In this document: piece after piece, positions 1-9,420 of the stretch
Layout: every line of letters begins with the position of its first letter
How positions within the stretch are numbered: position 1 is the stretch's first letter
NCBI RefSeq assembly: GCF_001184025.1
Contig: NZ_BBYG01000010.1
Span: 603,554-667,553, forward strand
From: Streptomyces maremycinicus
GTDB lineage: Bacteria; Actinomycetota; Actinomycetes; Streptomycetales; Streptomycetaceae
Reading direction: 5' to 3'
Length of the DNA stretch: 64,000 nucleotides
The notes under the pieces: generated by a model
Seen by the model: the letters and a program-made list of their open reading frames with translations, nothing else
What the model was told of the DNA's origin: nothing
Database searches by the model: none
Program-made: the position numbers and the translations under genes

Positions 1-684
1 TACCGCGACGGTGTGCTCATCGCCGGCGACCGCCGGGCCACGATGGGCAACCTCATCGCGCAGCGCGACCTGGAGAAGGTGCACCCGGCCGACGAGCACA
101 CCGCCGTCGCCTTCGCCGGCACCGTCGGCCTCGCCGTGGACATGGTGAAGCTGTACCAGGTCGAGCTCGCGCACTTCGAGAAGGTCGAGGGCATCCCCAT
201 GACCCTCGGCGCGAAGGCCCGCAGACTGGCCACGATGATCCGGCAGAACCTCGGCCAGGCCATGCAGGGCCTCGCCGTCGTCCCCCTCCTCGCGGGCTAC
301 GACACGGCCGCCGCCCCGGGGGCCGGGGGCCGCATCTTCAGCTTCGACGTGGCGGGCGGCCTCTACGAGAAGACGCCCTTCCACGCCGAGGGCTCCGGAT
401 CCCCCTACGCCCGCGGGGCGTTGAAGAAGCTGTACCGCGCCGGTATGTCCCGGCGCGAGGCGGCGCTGGCCGCGCTCCAGGCGCTGTTCGACGCGGCCGA
501 CGACGACTCCGCGACCGGCGGCCCCGACATCGGCCGTCGGATCTTCCCGATCGTCTCGGTCATCACCGAGGAGGGCTTCGAGCGGCTGTCCGCGGCGGAG
601 ACGGAGCGGCTCAGCCACGAGATGGTCGAACAGCGCCGGGACAGGCCGGACGGCCCCCACGCCACCGAACCACCCGCGTCGTAG
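1..684 (+). CDS. prcB: 20S proteasome beta subunit (PrcB family), 5' end cut by window
   Basis: The frame is open from base 1, so the propeptide and the catalytic Thr1 lie outside the window. The visible 227 residues match actinobacterial PrcB: AGDRRATMGN near the start, the active-site Asp17 equivalent (bases 28-30), the Lys33 equivalent in DLEKV (bases 76-78), AMQGLAVVPLLAGYD, and DAADDDSATGGPD near the C-terminus. In the 20S core these Ntn-hydrolase subunits carry the peptidase activity and stack on PrcA rings. In Streptomyces prcA normally follows prcB directly; here the next gene is an unrelated protein on the opposite strand. This may therefore be a paralogous beta subunit, or prcA may lie elsewhere. 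Family call is firm; which copy it is cannot be told. Confidence 0.93.
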   Translation, partial: YRDGVLIAGDRRATMGNLIAQRDLEKVHPADEHTAVAFAGTVGLAVDMVKLYQVELAHFEKVEGIPMTLGAKARRLATMIRQNLGQAMQGLAVVPLLAGYDTAAAPGAGGRIFSFDVAGGLYEKTPFHAEGSGSPYARGALKKLYRAGMSRREAALAALQALFDAADDDSATGGPDIGRRIFPIVSVITEEGFERLSAAETERLSHEMVEQRRDRPDGPHATEPPAS

Positions 685-778
685 CCGTAGCCGTAGCCTG
701 CCGTCGGGGGTGTCGACGCCGAGTCGACGAGATCTGGGACCGGCCGCTCCGGGGCCGTGCGGCGGGGGAGGGGCGGGC

Positions 779-1738
779 TCAGGCGCGTACGCCGTGTTCC
801 TTGCGGCGTCTGGTGATCTGCTGGACCGGGTCGCCGGTGTACGACCAGGGAGTGCGGGTCGCCCGGTGGCCGAGGATCCGCAGCAGGGGCGCCGCCACCT
901 CCGCGGCCCCCGCCCAGCACGCGGCGTGCGCGAGGTAGTTGACGTCACGCAGCTCGCCCGGGGCGACGGCGTCCTCCTTGCGGCCGGTGATCCAGCGCTC
1001 CCAGGTGCGGCGCACGTCGCCGACGGCGCCGTCGTTGGTCCAGTGCTGGCCGAGGCCCACCGCGCCGGAGCGCTCGTGCGAGGTGTCGAGGGCGTGGCGG
1101 AACTCCTCCACGCGCGCGTACTGCACCAGCACCGGCAGCGGACAGCCGGGCGGGGCCGAGCCGGCCGCGTCACGGGCGAAGTCGTACATCAGCCCGTGCG
1201 AGCCGTGCCAGCGGGCGGAGTAGTAGTGCAGCACCTGGAGGTGGCCCTCCATGCTGTACGGATCCCGCTGGTACAACTCGTCCCACCAGCGGGCCAGTTC
1301 CTGTCGCCGTACCCCGGCCGGATAGAGGCGGGCGACCGAGATCAGCGAGGTCCAGGGTGTCGGGTCGTCCGGGCAGGCCTCGGCGGCGGCCAGACACGCC
1401 AGCACCGCGCCGTCTGTCCGGCTCTGGTCGATCGGCACGCCGCGGCCCGCGGCGATCGCCAGGTTGAACGCCCGGGCGGTCTCCGTGGCCGCCCGCAGCA
1501 CCAGCGCGTCGGCACTGTGCGGTTCGGCGGCCAGCCAGGTCTCCACGGTCGAACTGCCCGCGCAGGCCTGCGCCAGCAGCCGGACCCGGTGGCCGCGGGC
1601 GAGCCGGTCGGGGCCGGTGGCGCGCAGCAGGTCCCGCGGGCCCTGCCAGCGGCCGATGACGATGTCGTGCCGGGTGGCGGAGAGGGGAGCGTCCCCGCAG
1701 TCGGGGTCGAAGTCGGGAGCGAAACGGTCGCGAGCCAT
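779..1738 (-). CDS. conserved hypothetical protein, second gene of a permease operon
   Basis: This 319-residue soluble protein has no signal peptide or membrane segment. I do not recognise a named domain. It is rich in Trp, Ala and Arg, and its helical pattern (for example AHAACWAGAAEVAAPLLRIL near the C-terminus) is compatible with a TPR-like or DUF4034-like helical repeat fold, which is only a guess. The ATG at 1738 is preceded by GAGAGGGG at good spacing. The upstream permease stops 11 bases before it, so the two genes are very probably one transcript. It could be an accessory or unrelated rider gene; nothing in it suggests catalysis. Confidence 0.75.
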   Translation of the reverse strand: MARDRFAPDFDPDCGDAPLSATRHDIVIGRWQGPRDLLRATGPDRLARGHRVRLLAQACAGSSTVETWLAAEPHSADALVLRAATETARAFNLAIAAGRGVPIDQSRTDGAVLACLAAAEACPDDPTPWTSLISVARLYPAGVRRQELARWWDELYQRDPYSMEGHLQVLHYYSARWHGSHGLMYDFARDAAGSAPPGCPLPVLVQYARVEEFRHALDTSHERSGAVGLGQHWTNDGAVGDVRRTWERWITGRKEDAVAPGELRDVNYLAHAACWAGAAEVAAPLLRILGHRATRTPWSYTGDPVQQITRRRKEHGVRA

Positions 1739-1749
1739 CAGGTCCCCTC

Positions 1750-3222
1750 TCAGAAGTCGGTGGAGAGGCCCTCGTGGCCGCCGGAGCGCGTGGTCGGGCG
1801 CCCCTCGGGCACGTAGTCGGCCTCGACGGTGCGTGCGGCGTCCAGCCGTGCGGGCCGGTAGTAGTCGCTGCCCTTCCGCCAGTACCAGAGCATCGGCACC
1901 AGTCCCGCGGCGAGCCCGCCGATGCCGATCGCGACCGCCGCGGGGGCCAGCTCACCGAGCGACTCCACGAAGATCCAGAACATGAACACGGCGCCGAACA
2001 GCGGCCACAGACCGCCGAGGACGAAGTCGGAGGGGGACCTCAGCAGCGTCCTGCGGTACGCGACGACCGCCGCCAGGCCCGCGAGACCGTAGTAGACGGC
2101 GATCTGGAGGCCGATCGCCGAGATGGCGTCGGCGAGGATGTCGCCCACCGAGCCCAGGGCGTTGGAGGCCACGAACAGCACCAGCGCCACCACGCCCACC
2201 ACCACGACGGCCACCCAGGGCGTGTTCCAGGTGCGGTGCACCCGGCCCAGCGCGGACGGCATCGTACGGTCGCGGCCCATCGCGAACAGCGAGCGCGTGA
2301 CCTGGATCAGGGTCGTCTCCAGGGTGGCCACGGTGGACAGCAGCACGGCCACGACCAGCATCTTGCCGCCCCAGCCGGGCCACACCTCCTCGCCGAGCGC
2401 CGCCAGCACGTTCGCGCCCTCGTCCTGGACGCGCCGCGAGCCGAGGACGACGTTCACCGCGATGGTGAAGACCTCGAAGAGGAGGAAGACGATGCCGACC
2501 CCGATCAGCCCCGCCAGGCCCGTCGTACGGCGGCTGTCGCGCGTCTCCTCACTGAGGTTGCTGCTCACGTCCCAGCCCCAGTAGTAGAACGCGGCGACCA
2601 GCGCGCCCGACGCGAAGCCGGACACCCCGTCGAAATGGCCGAACCCGAGCCAGGACCGGTCGAAGGACAGCGCGTTGTCCGTGTGGAAGACGGCGAGCAC
2701 CGCGAACAGGGCCAGGATCGCCAGCTCCACACCGGACATGACGAGCTGTGCGCGCACGGTGAGCCGGGCCCCGCCCAGCACCACCGCCAGCATCACCAGG
2801 AACCAGGCGGCGCCGACGACCGTCGACAGCACCGTGCTGTCGGCGAGGCCCTCGTCGAACAGGGCGAGCGTCATCGACCCGGCCGGCAGGGAGCCCGCCA
2901 CCATGAAGATGGTCGCCGAGATCACCAGCGCCCAGCCGCTGAGGAAGCCGAGGAAGGGGTGCAGCGTGCGTCCCACCCAGGAGTAGCTCGCCCCCGCGTT
3001 GACGTCGATCCGGCTGAGCCGGCTGAAGGCCAGCGCGATGCCCAGCATCGGTATCGCGCAGTACAGCAGCGCCGCCGGCCCGGCCAGACCCACGGCGCCG
3101 GTCAGGACGGCCGTGGTGGCGGCGATGGAGTAGGCCGGCGCGCTGCCGGCGACCGCCATCACCACCGTGTCGAAGGTGCCCAGTACGTTCGCCTGGAGGC
3201 CTCTTCCGGTGCGGTTGCTCAT
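1750..3222 (-). CDS. APC-superfamily amino-acid permease
   Basis: This 490-residue polytopic membrane protein has about 12 hydrophobic segments. The N-terminal region FDTVVMAVAGSAPAYSIA and the small-residue first helices match APC transporters, which exchange or import amino acids or polyamines. A longer reading frame extends to 3378, but the ATG at 3222 has GGAAAG about 9 bases upstream and starts just before the conserved helix, so I choose it. The C-terminal tail of about 40 residues is polar and cytoplasmic. It is followed after 11 bases by the hypothetical gene at 779-1738. A good sigma70-like promoter lies at 3405-3432. Substrate cannot be assigned from sequence. Confidence 0.88.
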   Translation of the reverse strand: MSNRTGRGLQANVLGTFDTVVMAVAGSAPAYSIAATTAVLTGAVGLAGPAALLYCAIPMLGIALAFSRLSRIDVNAGASYSWVGRTLHPFLGFLSGWALVISATIFMVAGSLPAGSMTLALFDEGLADSTVLSTVVGAAWFLVMLAVVLGGARLTVRAQLVMSGVELAILALFAVLAVFHTDNALSFDRSWLGFGHFDGVSGFASGALVAAFYYWGWDVSSNLSEETRDSRRTTGLAGLIGVGIVFLLFEVFTIAVNVVLGSRRVQDEGANVLAALGEEVWPGWGGKMLVVAVLLSTVATLETTLIQVTRSLFAMGRDRTMPSALGRVHRTWNTPWVAVVVVGVVALVLFVASNALGSVGDILADAISAIGLQIAVYYGLAGLAAVVAYRRTLLRSPSDFVLGGLWPLFGAVFMFWIFVESLGELAPAAVAIGIGGLAAGLVPMLWYWRKGSDYYRPARLDAARTVEADYVPEGRPTTRSGGHEGLSTDF

Positions 3223-3553
3223 GGTCGCGCTGCTTTCCGTCGTGCGCGCCGCCCGGGCGGGGACGACCCGGCGGCGTAGGGGGGTGAGGGGTGAGGCGCC
3301 GCCGCGTGTCGCGAGGGGGTGACCTCGGGGCGTCGGCGGGGCGGGGCGCGGAGGGGACCGTCCCAGCACTGTGTTCACGGGCGGTCACACCGAGTGTGCG
3401 AGTGACTATAGCCCCACCGATTGAGCTTTCAAGATTGACGGACGGGTAAGTTCCGCTCCCGCTCGTGCGGGTGGCATGTGCCGCGATTGGAGCGGCCCGC
3501 ACGGGAAACGCGGACGGGGAGAACGACAGCCCCCGAAGGCGAAGGAGCAACCC
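3223..3553. other. intergenic region between divergent genes
   Basis: This 331-base spacer separates the leftward permease and the rightward DUF5709 gene. It contains a convincing leftward promoter (3405-3432). For the rightward gene there is a TTGACG at 3435-3440 but no clear -10 box. The stretch 3240-3360 is C/G-rich and could be read through as an N-terminal extension of the permease, but has no ribosome site. The bases from about 3400 to 3440 are noticeably AT-richer than their surroundings. I see no other gene. Confidence 0.6.
3405..3432 (-). promoter_or_regulatory. sigma70/HrdB-like promoter for the permease operon
   Basis: Reading leftward, TTGAAA (3432-3427) is followed by a 16-base spacer and TATAGT (3410-3405). 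Both hexamers differ from the TTGACA/TATAAT consensus by only one or two bases, unusual in DNA this GC-rich. Transcription would start near 3398, leaving a leader of about 175 bases before the ATG at 3222. Confidence 0.6.
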
Positions 3554-4015
3554 ATGGGTACGGAGTCCGGGGCGAGGGGCGACGACGTCTACCAGCCCAC
3601 CGGGACGAACGAGGAGCAGCAGGACGCCGCCCCGCTCGACCTCCAGGACGCCGTCGGCGAACGCACCTACGACGACGCCCTCGACGAGGGCTGGTCCCCG
3701 CCCGAGAAGCCGCTCGGCGTGACCAGGTACGGCACCACCGCGGCCGAACAGCACGACGGCGAAAGCCTCGACCAGCGCCTCGCCCAGGAGGTCCCGGACG
3801 TCGCGGAACCGGCCGGTGACGGCGTCGGCGACCTGCCCGGCGGCGAGGGCGAACCCGTCGACGCCGAGGTCGGTGACCGGCGCGCGGGCCGGCTCGTCGC
3901 CCCCGACGAGGGCGCCCACCCCGAGGCCACCAAGGAGGAGATCGCCCGGGACGTGGGCATCGACGGCGGAGCGGCGGGCGCCGAGGAGGCCGCCGTCCAC
4001 ATCGTGGAGGAATGA
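3554..4015 (+). CDS. DUF5709 family protein
   Basis: This acidic 153-residue protein is rich in Asp, Glu and Gly, with the diagnostic stretches DALDEGWSPPEKP and GTTAAEQHDGESLDQRL of the actinobacterial DUF5709 family, whose function is unknown. It has no membrane segment or Cys residue. The ATG at 3554 has AAGGAG seven bases upstream; an in-frame extension back to 3476 lacks such a site. The C-terminal part ends in AAVHIVEE as in relatives. It is monocistronic and converges on sthA. Related proteins are often seen near stress genes, but there is no direct evidence for a role here. Confidence 0.85.
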   Translation: MGTESGARGDDVYQPTGTNEEQQDAAPLDLQDAVGERTYDDALDEGWSPPEKPLGVTRYGTTAAEQHDGESLDQRLAQEVPDVAEPAGDGVGDLPGGEGEPVDAEVGDRRAGRLVAPDEGAHPEATKEEIARDVGIDGGAAGAEEAAVHIVEE

Positions 4016-4022
4016 GCGGCCC

Positions 4023-4051
4023 GGCGCGCGCCCGTCGGCCGGTCGCGCGCC
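4023..4051. terminator. hairpin between convergent genes
   Basis: GGCGCGCG (4023-4030) and CGCGCGCC (4044-4051) form an 8-bp GC stem with a 13-base loop. It sits directly after the DUF5709 stop and before the sthA stop, so it could serve both. There is no U-tract, as is usual in Streptomyces. Confidence 0.45.
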
Positions 4052-4072
4052 TGCCGGCCGCCCGCCCGCCCG

Positions 4073-5476
4073 TCAGTCACCGATGCGGTCCAACTGCCGT
4101 AGCCGGTTGGTGGCGTCGAGAGCGGCGACCTTGTACGACTCCGCCAGCGTCGGGTAGTTGAATACCGCGTCGACCAGGTAGTCGACGGTCCCGCCGCAGC
4201 CCATCACCGACTGCCCGATGTGGATCAGCTCGGTCGCCCCGGTGCCGAAGCAGTGCACCCCGAGCAGTTTCCGGTCCCCGGGCGAGACCAGCAGTTTCAG
4301 CATGCCGTGGGCGTCACCGATGATCTGCCCGCGGGCCAGTTCGCGGTAGCGGGCTATGCCGACCTCGAACGGCACGCTGTCCTCGGTGAGTTGGTCCTCC
4401 GTCCGGCCCACGAAGCTGATCTCCGGGATCGTGTAGATGCCGATCGGCTGGAGATGGTGCATCTGCCCGACGGGCTCTCCGCACGCGTGGTAGGCGGCCG
4501 CCCGGCCCTGCTCCATCGCCGTGGCCGCGAGCGCCGGGAAACCGATCACGTCCCCCACCGCGTAGATGTGCGGGACCGGCGTGCGGTAGTGCTCGTCGAC
4601 CTCGATCCGGCCGCGCCGGTCCGCCGCCAGCCCGGCCTTGTCCAGATCCAGTTCGTCGGTCAGGCCCTGCCGCCCGGCCGAGTACATCACCGCGTCGGCC
4701 GGGATCTTCTTGCCGCTCTCCAGCACGGTCAGCGCACCCCGCGCGTGCCGTTCCACGGCCGCGACGGTCTCCCCGAAACGGAACGTCACCGCCAGGTCCC
4801 GCAGGTGGTACTTGAGCGACTCGATGACCTCGACGTCGCACATGTCGAGCATCCCGGCCCGCTTCTCCACCACCGTGACCCTGCTGCCGAGCGCGGCGAA
4901 CATGGACGCGTACTCCATGCCGATCACACCCGCCCCGACGATCACCATGGACTGCGGGACGCGCTCGATCGTCAGGACGTTGTCGGAGTCGAGGATGGTC
5001 CGCCCGTCGAACTCCACACTGTCCGGCCGGGCCGGCCGCGTCCCGGTGGCGATCACGACGTGCTCGGCGCTGATCAGCCGCTCGTTCCCGGTGATCTCCC
5101 GCAGACAGACGGTGTGGTCGTCGACGAACCGGCCGGTGCCGGCGAACAGGGCGACGTGGTTGCGGGACAGCTGACTGCGGATGACATCGATCTCCCGCCC
5201 GACCACGTGCTCGGTACGGGCGGTCAGATCGGCGACGGTGATGTTCTCCTTGAGGCGGTAGCTCTGTCCGTACAGGTCCCGTTGGGTGAGACCGGTGAGG
5301 TAGAGCACCGCCTCGCGCAGGGTCTTGGAGGGAATGGTGCCGGTGTGGAGGGAGACCCCGCCGACCATGTCGGGGCGGTCGACGACGGCGACCCGGCGGC
5401 CCAGTTTGGCCGCGGCGATGGCGGCCTTCTGGCCGCCGGGACCTGATCCGAGGACGAGCATGTCGAAGTCGGGCAT
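4073..5476 (-). CDS. sthA: soluble (Si-specific) NAD(P)+ transhydrogenase
   Basis: This 467-residue flavoprotein of the pyridine nucleotide-disulfide oxidoreductase family would move hydride between NADPH and NAD+ in the cytosol. It shows the N-terminal FAD-binding [10 protein letters not shown], the second dinucleotide motif [17 protein letters not shown], the [16 protein letters not shown] motif and a C-terminal dimerisation domain with [16 protein letters not shown]. The redox-active CxxxxC of lipoamide dehydrogenases is absent: the site reads [12 protein letters not shown], with no cysteine at all, as expected for a transhydrogenase rather than a disulfide reductase. Length matches the family. 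Monocistronic, starting with ATG at 5476. Confidence 0.92.
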   Translation of the reverse strand: MPDFDMLVLGSGPGGQKAAIAAAKLGRRVAVVDRPDMVGGVSLHTGTIPSKTLREAVLYLTGLTQRDLYGQSYRLKENITVADLTARTEHVVGREIDVIRSQLSRNHVALFAGTGRFVDDHTVCLREITGNERLISAEHVVIATGTRPARPDSVEFDGRTILDSDNVLTIERVPQSMVIVGAGVIGMEYASMFAALGSRVTVVEKRAGMLDMCDVEVIESLKYHLRDLAVTFRFGETVAAVERHARGALTVLESGKKIPADAVMYSAGRQGLTDELDLDKAGLAADRRGRIEVDEHYRTPVPHIYAVGDVIGFPALAATAMEQGRAAAYHACGEPVGQMHHLQPIGIYTIPEISFVGRTEDQLTEDSVPFEVGIARYRELARGQIIGDAHGMLKLLVSPGDRKLLGVHCFGTGATELIHIGQSVMGCGGTVDYLVDAVFNYPTLAESYKVAALDATNRLRQLDRIGD

Positions 5477-5539
5477 CCTCGGGAGTCTGGCAGCCGCGGG
5501 GCCCGCCGCGAAAGGGTGAGCCCCGATTGCCCCGAATGA

Positions 5540-5746
5540 CTAGGGCAGCAGCTTCTCGATCGCGGTGGGTCCCTCCTCGGCGAGCTTGCGCCTGGCCCAC
5601 TCGAGATTGCGCGGGGTGAGGTCCCGGCCGGTGACGAGGACCATGTCCTCGGGCGACACCTCGGTGCCGGTACGCGTGTGGAGCAGGTTGTCCGGGGTGG
5701 CGCGGTCCGGGGAGGGCTGGGCGGCGCCGGGTTCTGACGTCGGCAT
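5540..5746 (-). CDS. small conserved hypothetical protein
   Basis: This 68-residue soluble protein is preceded by AGGAG nine bases before the ATG at 5746, and its codons show strong third-position G/C. The C-terminal half, DLTPRNLEWARRKLAEEG, predicts a basic amphipathic helix. I do not recognise a named family. It lies 63 bases upstream of sthA on the same strand, so the two could be cotranscribed. The reading frame fits coding DNA well, but the function is unknown. Confidence 0.65.
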   Translation of the reverse strand: MPTSEPGAAQPSPDRATPDNLLHTRTGTEVSPEDMVLVTGRDLTPRNLEWARRKLAEEGPTAIEKLLP

Positions 5747-5894
5747 GATGTCTGCTCCTCGCGTCCGAAGGGAGGCTTCGGCCCGGTGCGGTCATCGGGT
5801 CCACTAACACCATTCATCCTGGAGCCGCAGCCTGCAATCCCGATCAGCTCCGGCCCGAGATGCCGGGAAGATCCACCCGGCGTCTAATGGCCCC

Positions 5895-8138
5895 ATGGCT
5901 CCCACCACCGCCGGGAAACCGCACCGCGGGGGACTGCGCAGGCTCGGTGCCTGGTGCGCCCGTCACTTCCTGATCGTCATCGTCGCCTGGGTCGTGGCCG
6001 TCGTGGCCCTCCAGGCGGTCAACCGCTCCGTCGGCGGGACCTACGAGGACAACTTCCAGCTGCCGGGCGTGCAGTCCACGGACGGCCTGGACGTGCTCAA
6101 GGCGCACGACCCGCAGGCCGGCGGCTACAGCAGCCAGATCGTCCTGCACGACGACCAGCCCGTGACCACGCTGAGCTCCCAGCTGTCCACCGCCGTCGGC
6201 GACCTCCAGAAGCTCCCCCACGTGCTCACGGCCGTGAACCCGCTCTCCGTGACCTCGTCGAAGGTCGGCCCGGTCTCCGGCGACGGAAAGACCGCGTACG
6301 TCACCGTCCGCTTCGACGTACAGCCCTCCACCCTCGGCGACGACTACCTGGACGGCGTCGACAAGGCCGTCCAGCCGCTGCGGGCGGCCGGTGCCGACGT
6401 CGAGTACGGCGGATCGCTCGGCGAACTGGCCCGCCCCGCCCCGAACGACCGGATCAGCGAGCTCATCGGCTTCGCGGTCGCCATCGTCGTCCTGCTCGTC
6501 GGCTTCGGCAGTGTCATCGCGGCCGGACTGCCCCTGGTCACCGCCCTGATCAGCGTGGTCGGAGGGCTCGCCTGCCTCGGGCTGCTGGCCGCCGCCTTCA
6601 CCTTCGCGACCGTCTCGCCGACCCTCGCCACCATGATCGGACTGGGCGTCGGCATCGACTACGCCCTCTTCCTCACCACCCGGCACCGGCAGAACCTCAT
6701 GGACGGCGCCGACCCCGCCGAGGCCGCCGGACACGCCAACGCCACCAGCGGGCGGGCCGTGCTGGTGTCCGGCACCACCGTGATCATCGCGCTGGCCGGC
6801 CTGTACGCGTCCGGGGTGTCCTTCATCGGCAAACTCGGACTCGCCGCCGCCGTCACCGTCGTCACCGCCGTCATCGGCGCCCTCACCCTCGTGCCCGCCC
6901 TCCTCGGGCTCATCGGCAGACGCATCGACCGCTACCACGTCCGGAAACCGGTCGCCGAGACCGACGCCGAACCGGGCGCCACCCCGCACGGCACCTGGCA
7001 CCGCTACGCCAGACGCGTCGAACGCAGGCCCTGGGAGTACCTGGGCGCCGGAGTCGCCGTCATCGCGATCCTCGCCATCCCGGTCTTCTCCATCCAGCTC
7101 GGCCACATCGGCGACGGCGCCGACCCGACCTCGTTCACCGACCGGCGGGCCTACGACCTGATGACCGACGCCTTCGGGCCCGGCTCCAACGGTCCCCTCA
7201 CCGTCGTCATCGACCAGAGCGACGTCCCGTCCGACAAACGCTCCGACCTCTCCGCCCAGGCGCAGAAGACACTGGGCGCGGTGCCCGGCGCGGCCACGGT
7301 CACCCCCCTGACCCCCACCAGCGACGGCGACGTGCTGCTCGCGACCGTCTACTCCCAGCAGGCCCCGCAGGACGCGAGCACCACCGCCCTGACCAACCGG
7401 CTCGTCGACGACACCCTCCCCGACGCGGTCTCCGGGTACGACGCCAAGGGCTATGTCACCGGCACCACGGCCGCCCAGGTCGACTTCCGCGACATCGTCG
7501 CCAGCCGGCTGCCCCTGATCATCGGCGTGGTCGTCCTGCTCGCCTTCCTGATCATCCTCGCGGTGTTCCGCGGCCTCCTCGTCGCGGTCAAGGCCGCCGT
7601 CCTCAACGTCCTGTCGATCACCGCCTCGTACGGCGTGGTCGTCGCCGTCTTCCAATGGGGCTGGGGCGGGCCCGCGCTGGGCGTCCACGGCGACGTGCCC
7701 ATCGAGAGCTATGTGCCGATGATGATGTTCGCGATCATCTTCGGCCTCAGCATGGACTACGAGATCTTCCTGCTGTCCCGGGTGCACGAGGCATGGATGC
7801 GCACCGGCGACGCCAAGGACTCGGTCGCCCACGCCCTGGAGATCACCGCCCGGGTCATCACCTGCGCGGCCCTGATCATGGTGAGCGTGTTCTCGGCGTT
7901 CATCATCAGCGACAACATCGTCGTCAAGATGCTGGGCCTCGGCCTCGCCGTCAGCGTGCTCATCGACGCCACCGTGGTACGGCTGCTCATGGTGCCCGCC
8001 GTCATGACCCTGCTGGGGGCGCGCGCCTGGTGGACCCCGCACTGGCTGGACCGGATCCTGCCGCACATCGACGCCGAGGGCGACGCGGAGACCCTCAGCG
8101 GTCCGCCGGACCCACCGGCGCGAGAGCGAGCATCGTGA
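5895..8138 (+). CDS. MMPL/RND-family membrane transporter
   Basis: This 747-residue protein has the two-fold MMPL layout: one helix near residue 25, a periplasmic-type loop, five helices (about 196-345), a second single helix near 385, another loop, then five helices (about 538-715). The motif [16 protein letters not shown] and its second-half counterpart [16 protein letters not shown] contain the Asp-Tyr pairs used for proton coupling. Family members export lipids or small hydrophobic compounds. No Shine-Dalgarno sequence precedes the ATG, and a TCTAAT at 5883-5888 would place the transcript start near the ATG, so the message may be leaderless. The 3' end overlaps the opposing phosphatase gene by 44 bases. 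Confidence 0.9.
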   Translation: MAPTTAGKPHRGGLRRLGAWCARHFLIVIVAWVVAVVALQAVNRSVGGTYEDNFQLPGVQSTDGLDVLKAHDPQAGGYSSQIVLHDDQPVTTLSSQLSTAVGDLQKLPHVLTAVNPLSVTSSKVGPVSGDGKTAYVTVRFDVQPSTLGDDYLDGVDKAVQPLRAAGADVEYGGSLGELARPAPNDRISELIGFAVAIVVLLVGFGSVIAAGLPLVTALISVVGGLACLGLLAAAFTFATVSPTLATMIGLGVGIDYALFLTTRHRQNLMDGADPAEAAGHANATSGRAVLVSGTTVIIALAGLYASGVSFIGKLGLAAAVTVVTAVIGALTLVPALLGLIGRRIDRYHVRKPVAETDAEPGATPHGTWHRYARRVERRPWEYLGAGVAVIAILAIPVFSIQLGHIGDGADPTSFTDRRAYDLMTDAFGPGSNGPLTVVIDQSDVPSDKRSDLSAQAQKTLGAVPGAATVTPLTPTSDGDVLLATVYSQQAPQDASTTALTNRLVDDTLPDAVSGYDAKGYVTGTTAAQVDFRDIVASRLPLIIGVVVLLAFLIILAVFRGLLVAVKAAVLNVLSITASYGVVVAVFQWGWGGPALGVHGDVPIESYVPMMMFAIIFGLSMDYEIFLLSRVHEAWMRTGDAKDSVAHALEITARVITCAALIMVSVFSAFIISDNIVVKMLGLGLAVSVLIDATVVRLLMVPAVMTLLGARAWWTPHWLDRILPHIDAEGDAETLSGPPDPPARERAS

Positions 8139-9204
8139 CGTCGTCTCGGACGGCGGGACAGTGCCGCCGGACGTCCCGCCACACCCGCTCGGTCGTCGTC
8201 GCGGGGTCGGCGCCGGCGGCGAGCGCGGGCAGCCGGTCGAGCAGGGGGTAGAAGACTCCGGCGGCGTCCCTGGCCTCCGAGACGCCGTCGGAGGCCAGGA
8301 AGAGACGGTCGCCGGGGAGCAGCCGCACCACCCGGGCCGTGAGCGGGGCGCCCTCCGGGAGACCCAGCCCCAGGGGAGTCCACGGGACGACGTCCAGCTC
8401 GGTGGCGGTGTCCCCGCGCAGCAGCACCGGCGGGGGATGCCCGCAGACGACCACGCGCACGGCGTCCGCGTCCGGCGTGAACTCCAGCAGGACCGCCGTC
8501 GCGAACAGCTCGGCGTGCGTGACCCGCGCCGAGTCCACGGTCAGCCGCCGGTCGAGGCGGGCGGCCACCCGCGCCAGGTCGGGCTGGTCCAGCACCGCCT
8601 CCCGGAACGCCCCCAGGAGCGAGGCCACCGTCGCCACCGCCGCCAGCCCGTGCCCCTGGACGTCGCCCAGCACCGCCCGCACCCCGTAGGCGCTCGTGCG
8701 GACGTCGAAGAAGTCACCGCCGACCAGCGTCCCGCGCTGCGCCGCCCGGTACAGACCCGCGCAGCGCACCGCACCCACCCGCTCCGGGACCGGCGGCACG
8801 ACGGCGTTCTGCGCGGCCTCGGCGATCGTGCGCTCGGTGTCCAGCTGGGCGTCCCTCCGACGCCGGACGAACGCCACGAACACGCTCAGCACCGCGACGA
8901 AGGACACCGTCAGCACATCGGTCCGGCCCGGCCGGTCGAGCTGGAGCGCCGGCAGGTCGAGCATCACGACCACGACCGCGCCGAGCAGCGCGGTCGCCGC
9001 AGGACCGTACGACAGCACCGCCAGCGGCGGGATCGCGCCCAGCATGAACCCGATGTCCAGCGGCTCGGGGCTGGCCAGCGTGGCGGCGCACACGCCCGCG
9101 ACCAGGAGGAGCGGCAGCGCCCGCACCCAGCGCGGCGGCGGCGCGCCCCGCAGCCAGCTCCGCCGTTCCCCGTCGAGTTGTCGTCCCACATCCCCACGCT
9201 CCAC
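8095..9204 (-). CDS. membrane-anchored SpoIIE/PP2C-type Ser/Thr phosphatase
   Basis: Up to 369 residues. Three or four membrane helices (about residues 29-112) are followed by a PP2C-type domain with metal-binding motifs GGDFFDVR (about 162-169), [15 protein letters not shown] and RDDVTMLAL. Such proteins dephosphorylate anti-sigma-factor antagonists (STAS proteins) and so set the activity of alternative sigma factors. No anti-sigma or STAS gene is adjacent. The frame opens with GTG at 9204; a GTG at 9189 has a better-placed GGAG and may be the true start, shortening the protein by five residues. The 3' end overlaps the MMPL gene. Confidence 0.87.
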   Translation of the reverse strand: MERGDVGRQLDGERRSWLRGAPPPRWVRALPLLLVAGVCAATLASPEPLDIGFMLGAIPPLAVLSYGPAATALLGAVVVVMLDLPALQLDRPGRTDVLTVSFVAVLSVFVAFVRRRRDAQLDTERTIAEAAQNAVVPPVPERVGAVRCAGLYRAAQRGTLVGGDFFDVRTSAYGVRAVLGDVQGHGLAAVATVASLLGAFREAVLDQPDLARVAARLDRRLTVDSARVTHAELFATAVLLEFTPDADAVRVVVCGHPPPVLLRGDTATELDVVPWTPLGLGLPEGAPLTARVVRLLPGDRLFLASDGVSEARDAAGVFYPLLDRLPALAAGADPATTTERVWRDVRRHCPAVRDDVTMLALAPVGPADR

Positions 9205-9308
9205 CGTGGCCGAGGCGGGCGCACGCCGAAAAACCGGTGGACGCGATCAAGGAGCACCCCCTAGCGTGTGAGCGCACGCCCGGACACCCACGGAAGGAGG
9301 CGAGCGCC

Positions 9309-9365
9309 ATGCGAACCGCAGACATCCCGCGCTCCCGCTCCGTGACCCCGGCGTGCCGCGTCTGA
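9309..9365 (+). CDS. possible 18-codon leader peptide ahead of the GNAT gene
   Basis: ATG at 9309 is preceded by GGAAGGAGG at ideal spacing, a stronger ribosome site than most full genes here. It opens an 18-residue frame ending in TPACRV, and stops 55 bases before the acetyltransferase start. Streptomyces often places short Arg-rich, Cys-containing leader peptides before regulated genes. This one is not a clear member of a known leader family. It could be a real small protein, an attenuator, or chance. Confidence 0.35.
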   Translation: MRTADIPRSRSVTPACRV

Positions 9366-9420
9366 CCCCCGTCCGACGCCCCCGGGAGCGCACCACGCCG
9401 TACGCGACCCGGAGGAATCC

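Noticed and set aside
710..1816. Long open frames opposite the genes at 779-1738 and 1750-3222
   Set aside because: They are antisense shadows produced by high third-position G/C; products are Arg/Gly/Pro-rich and lack ribosome sites.
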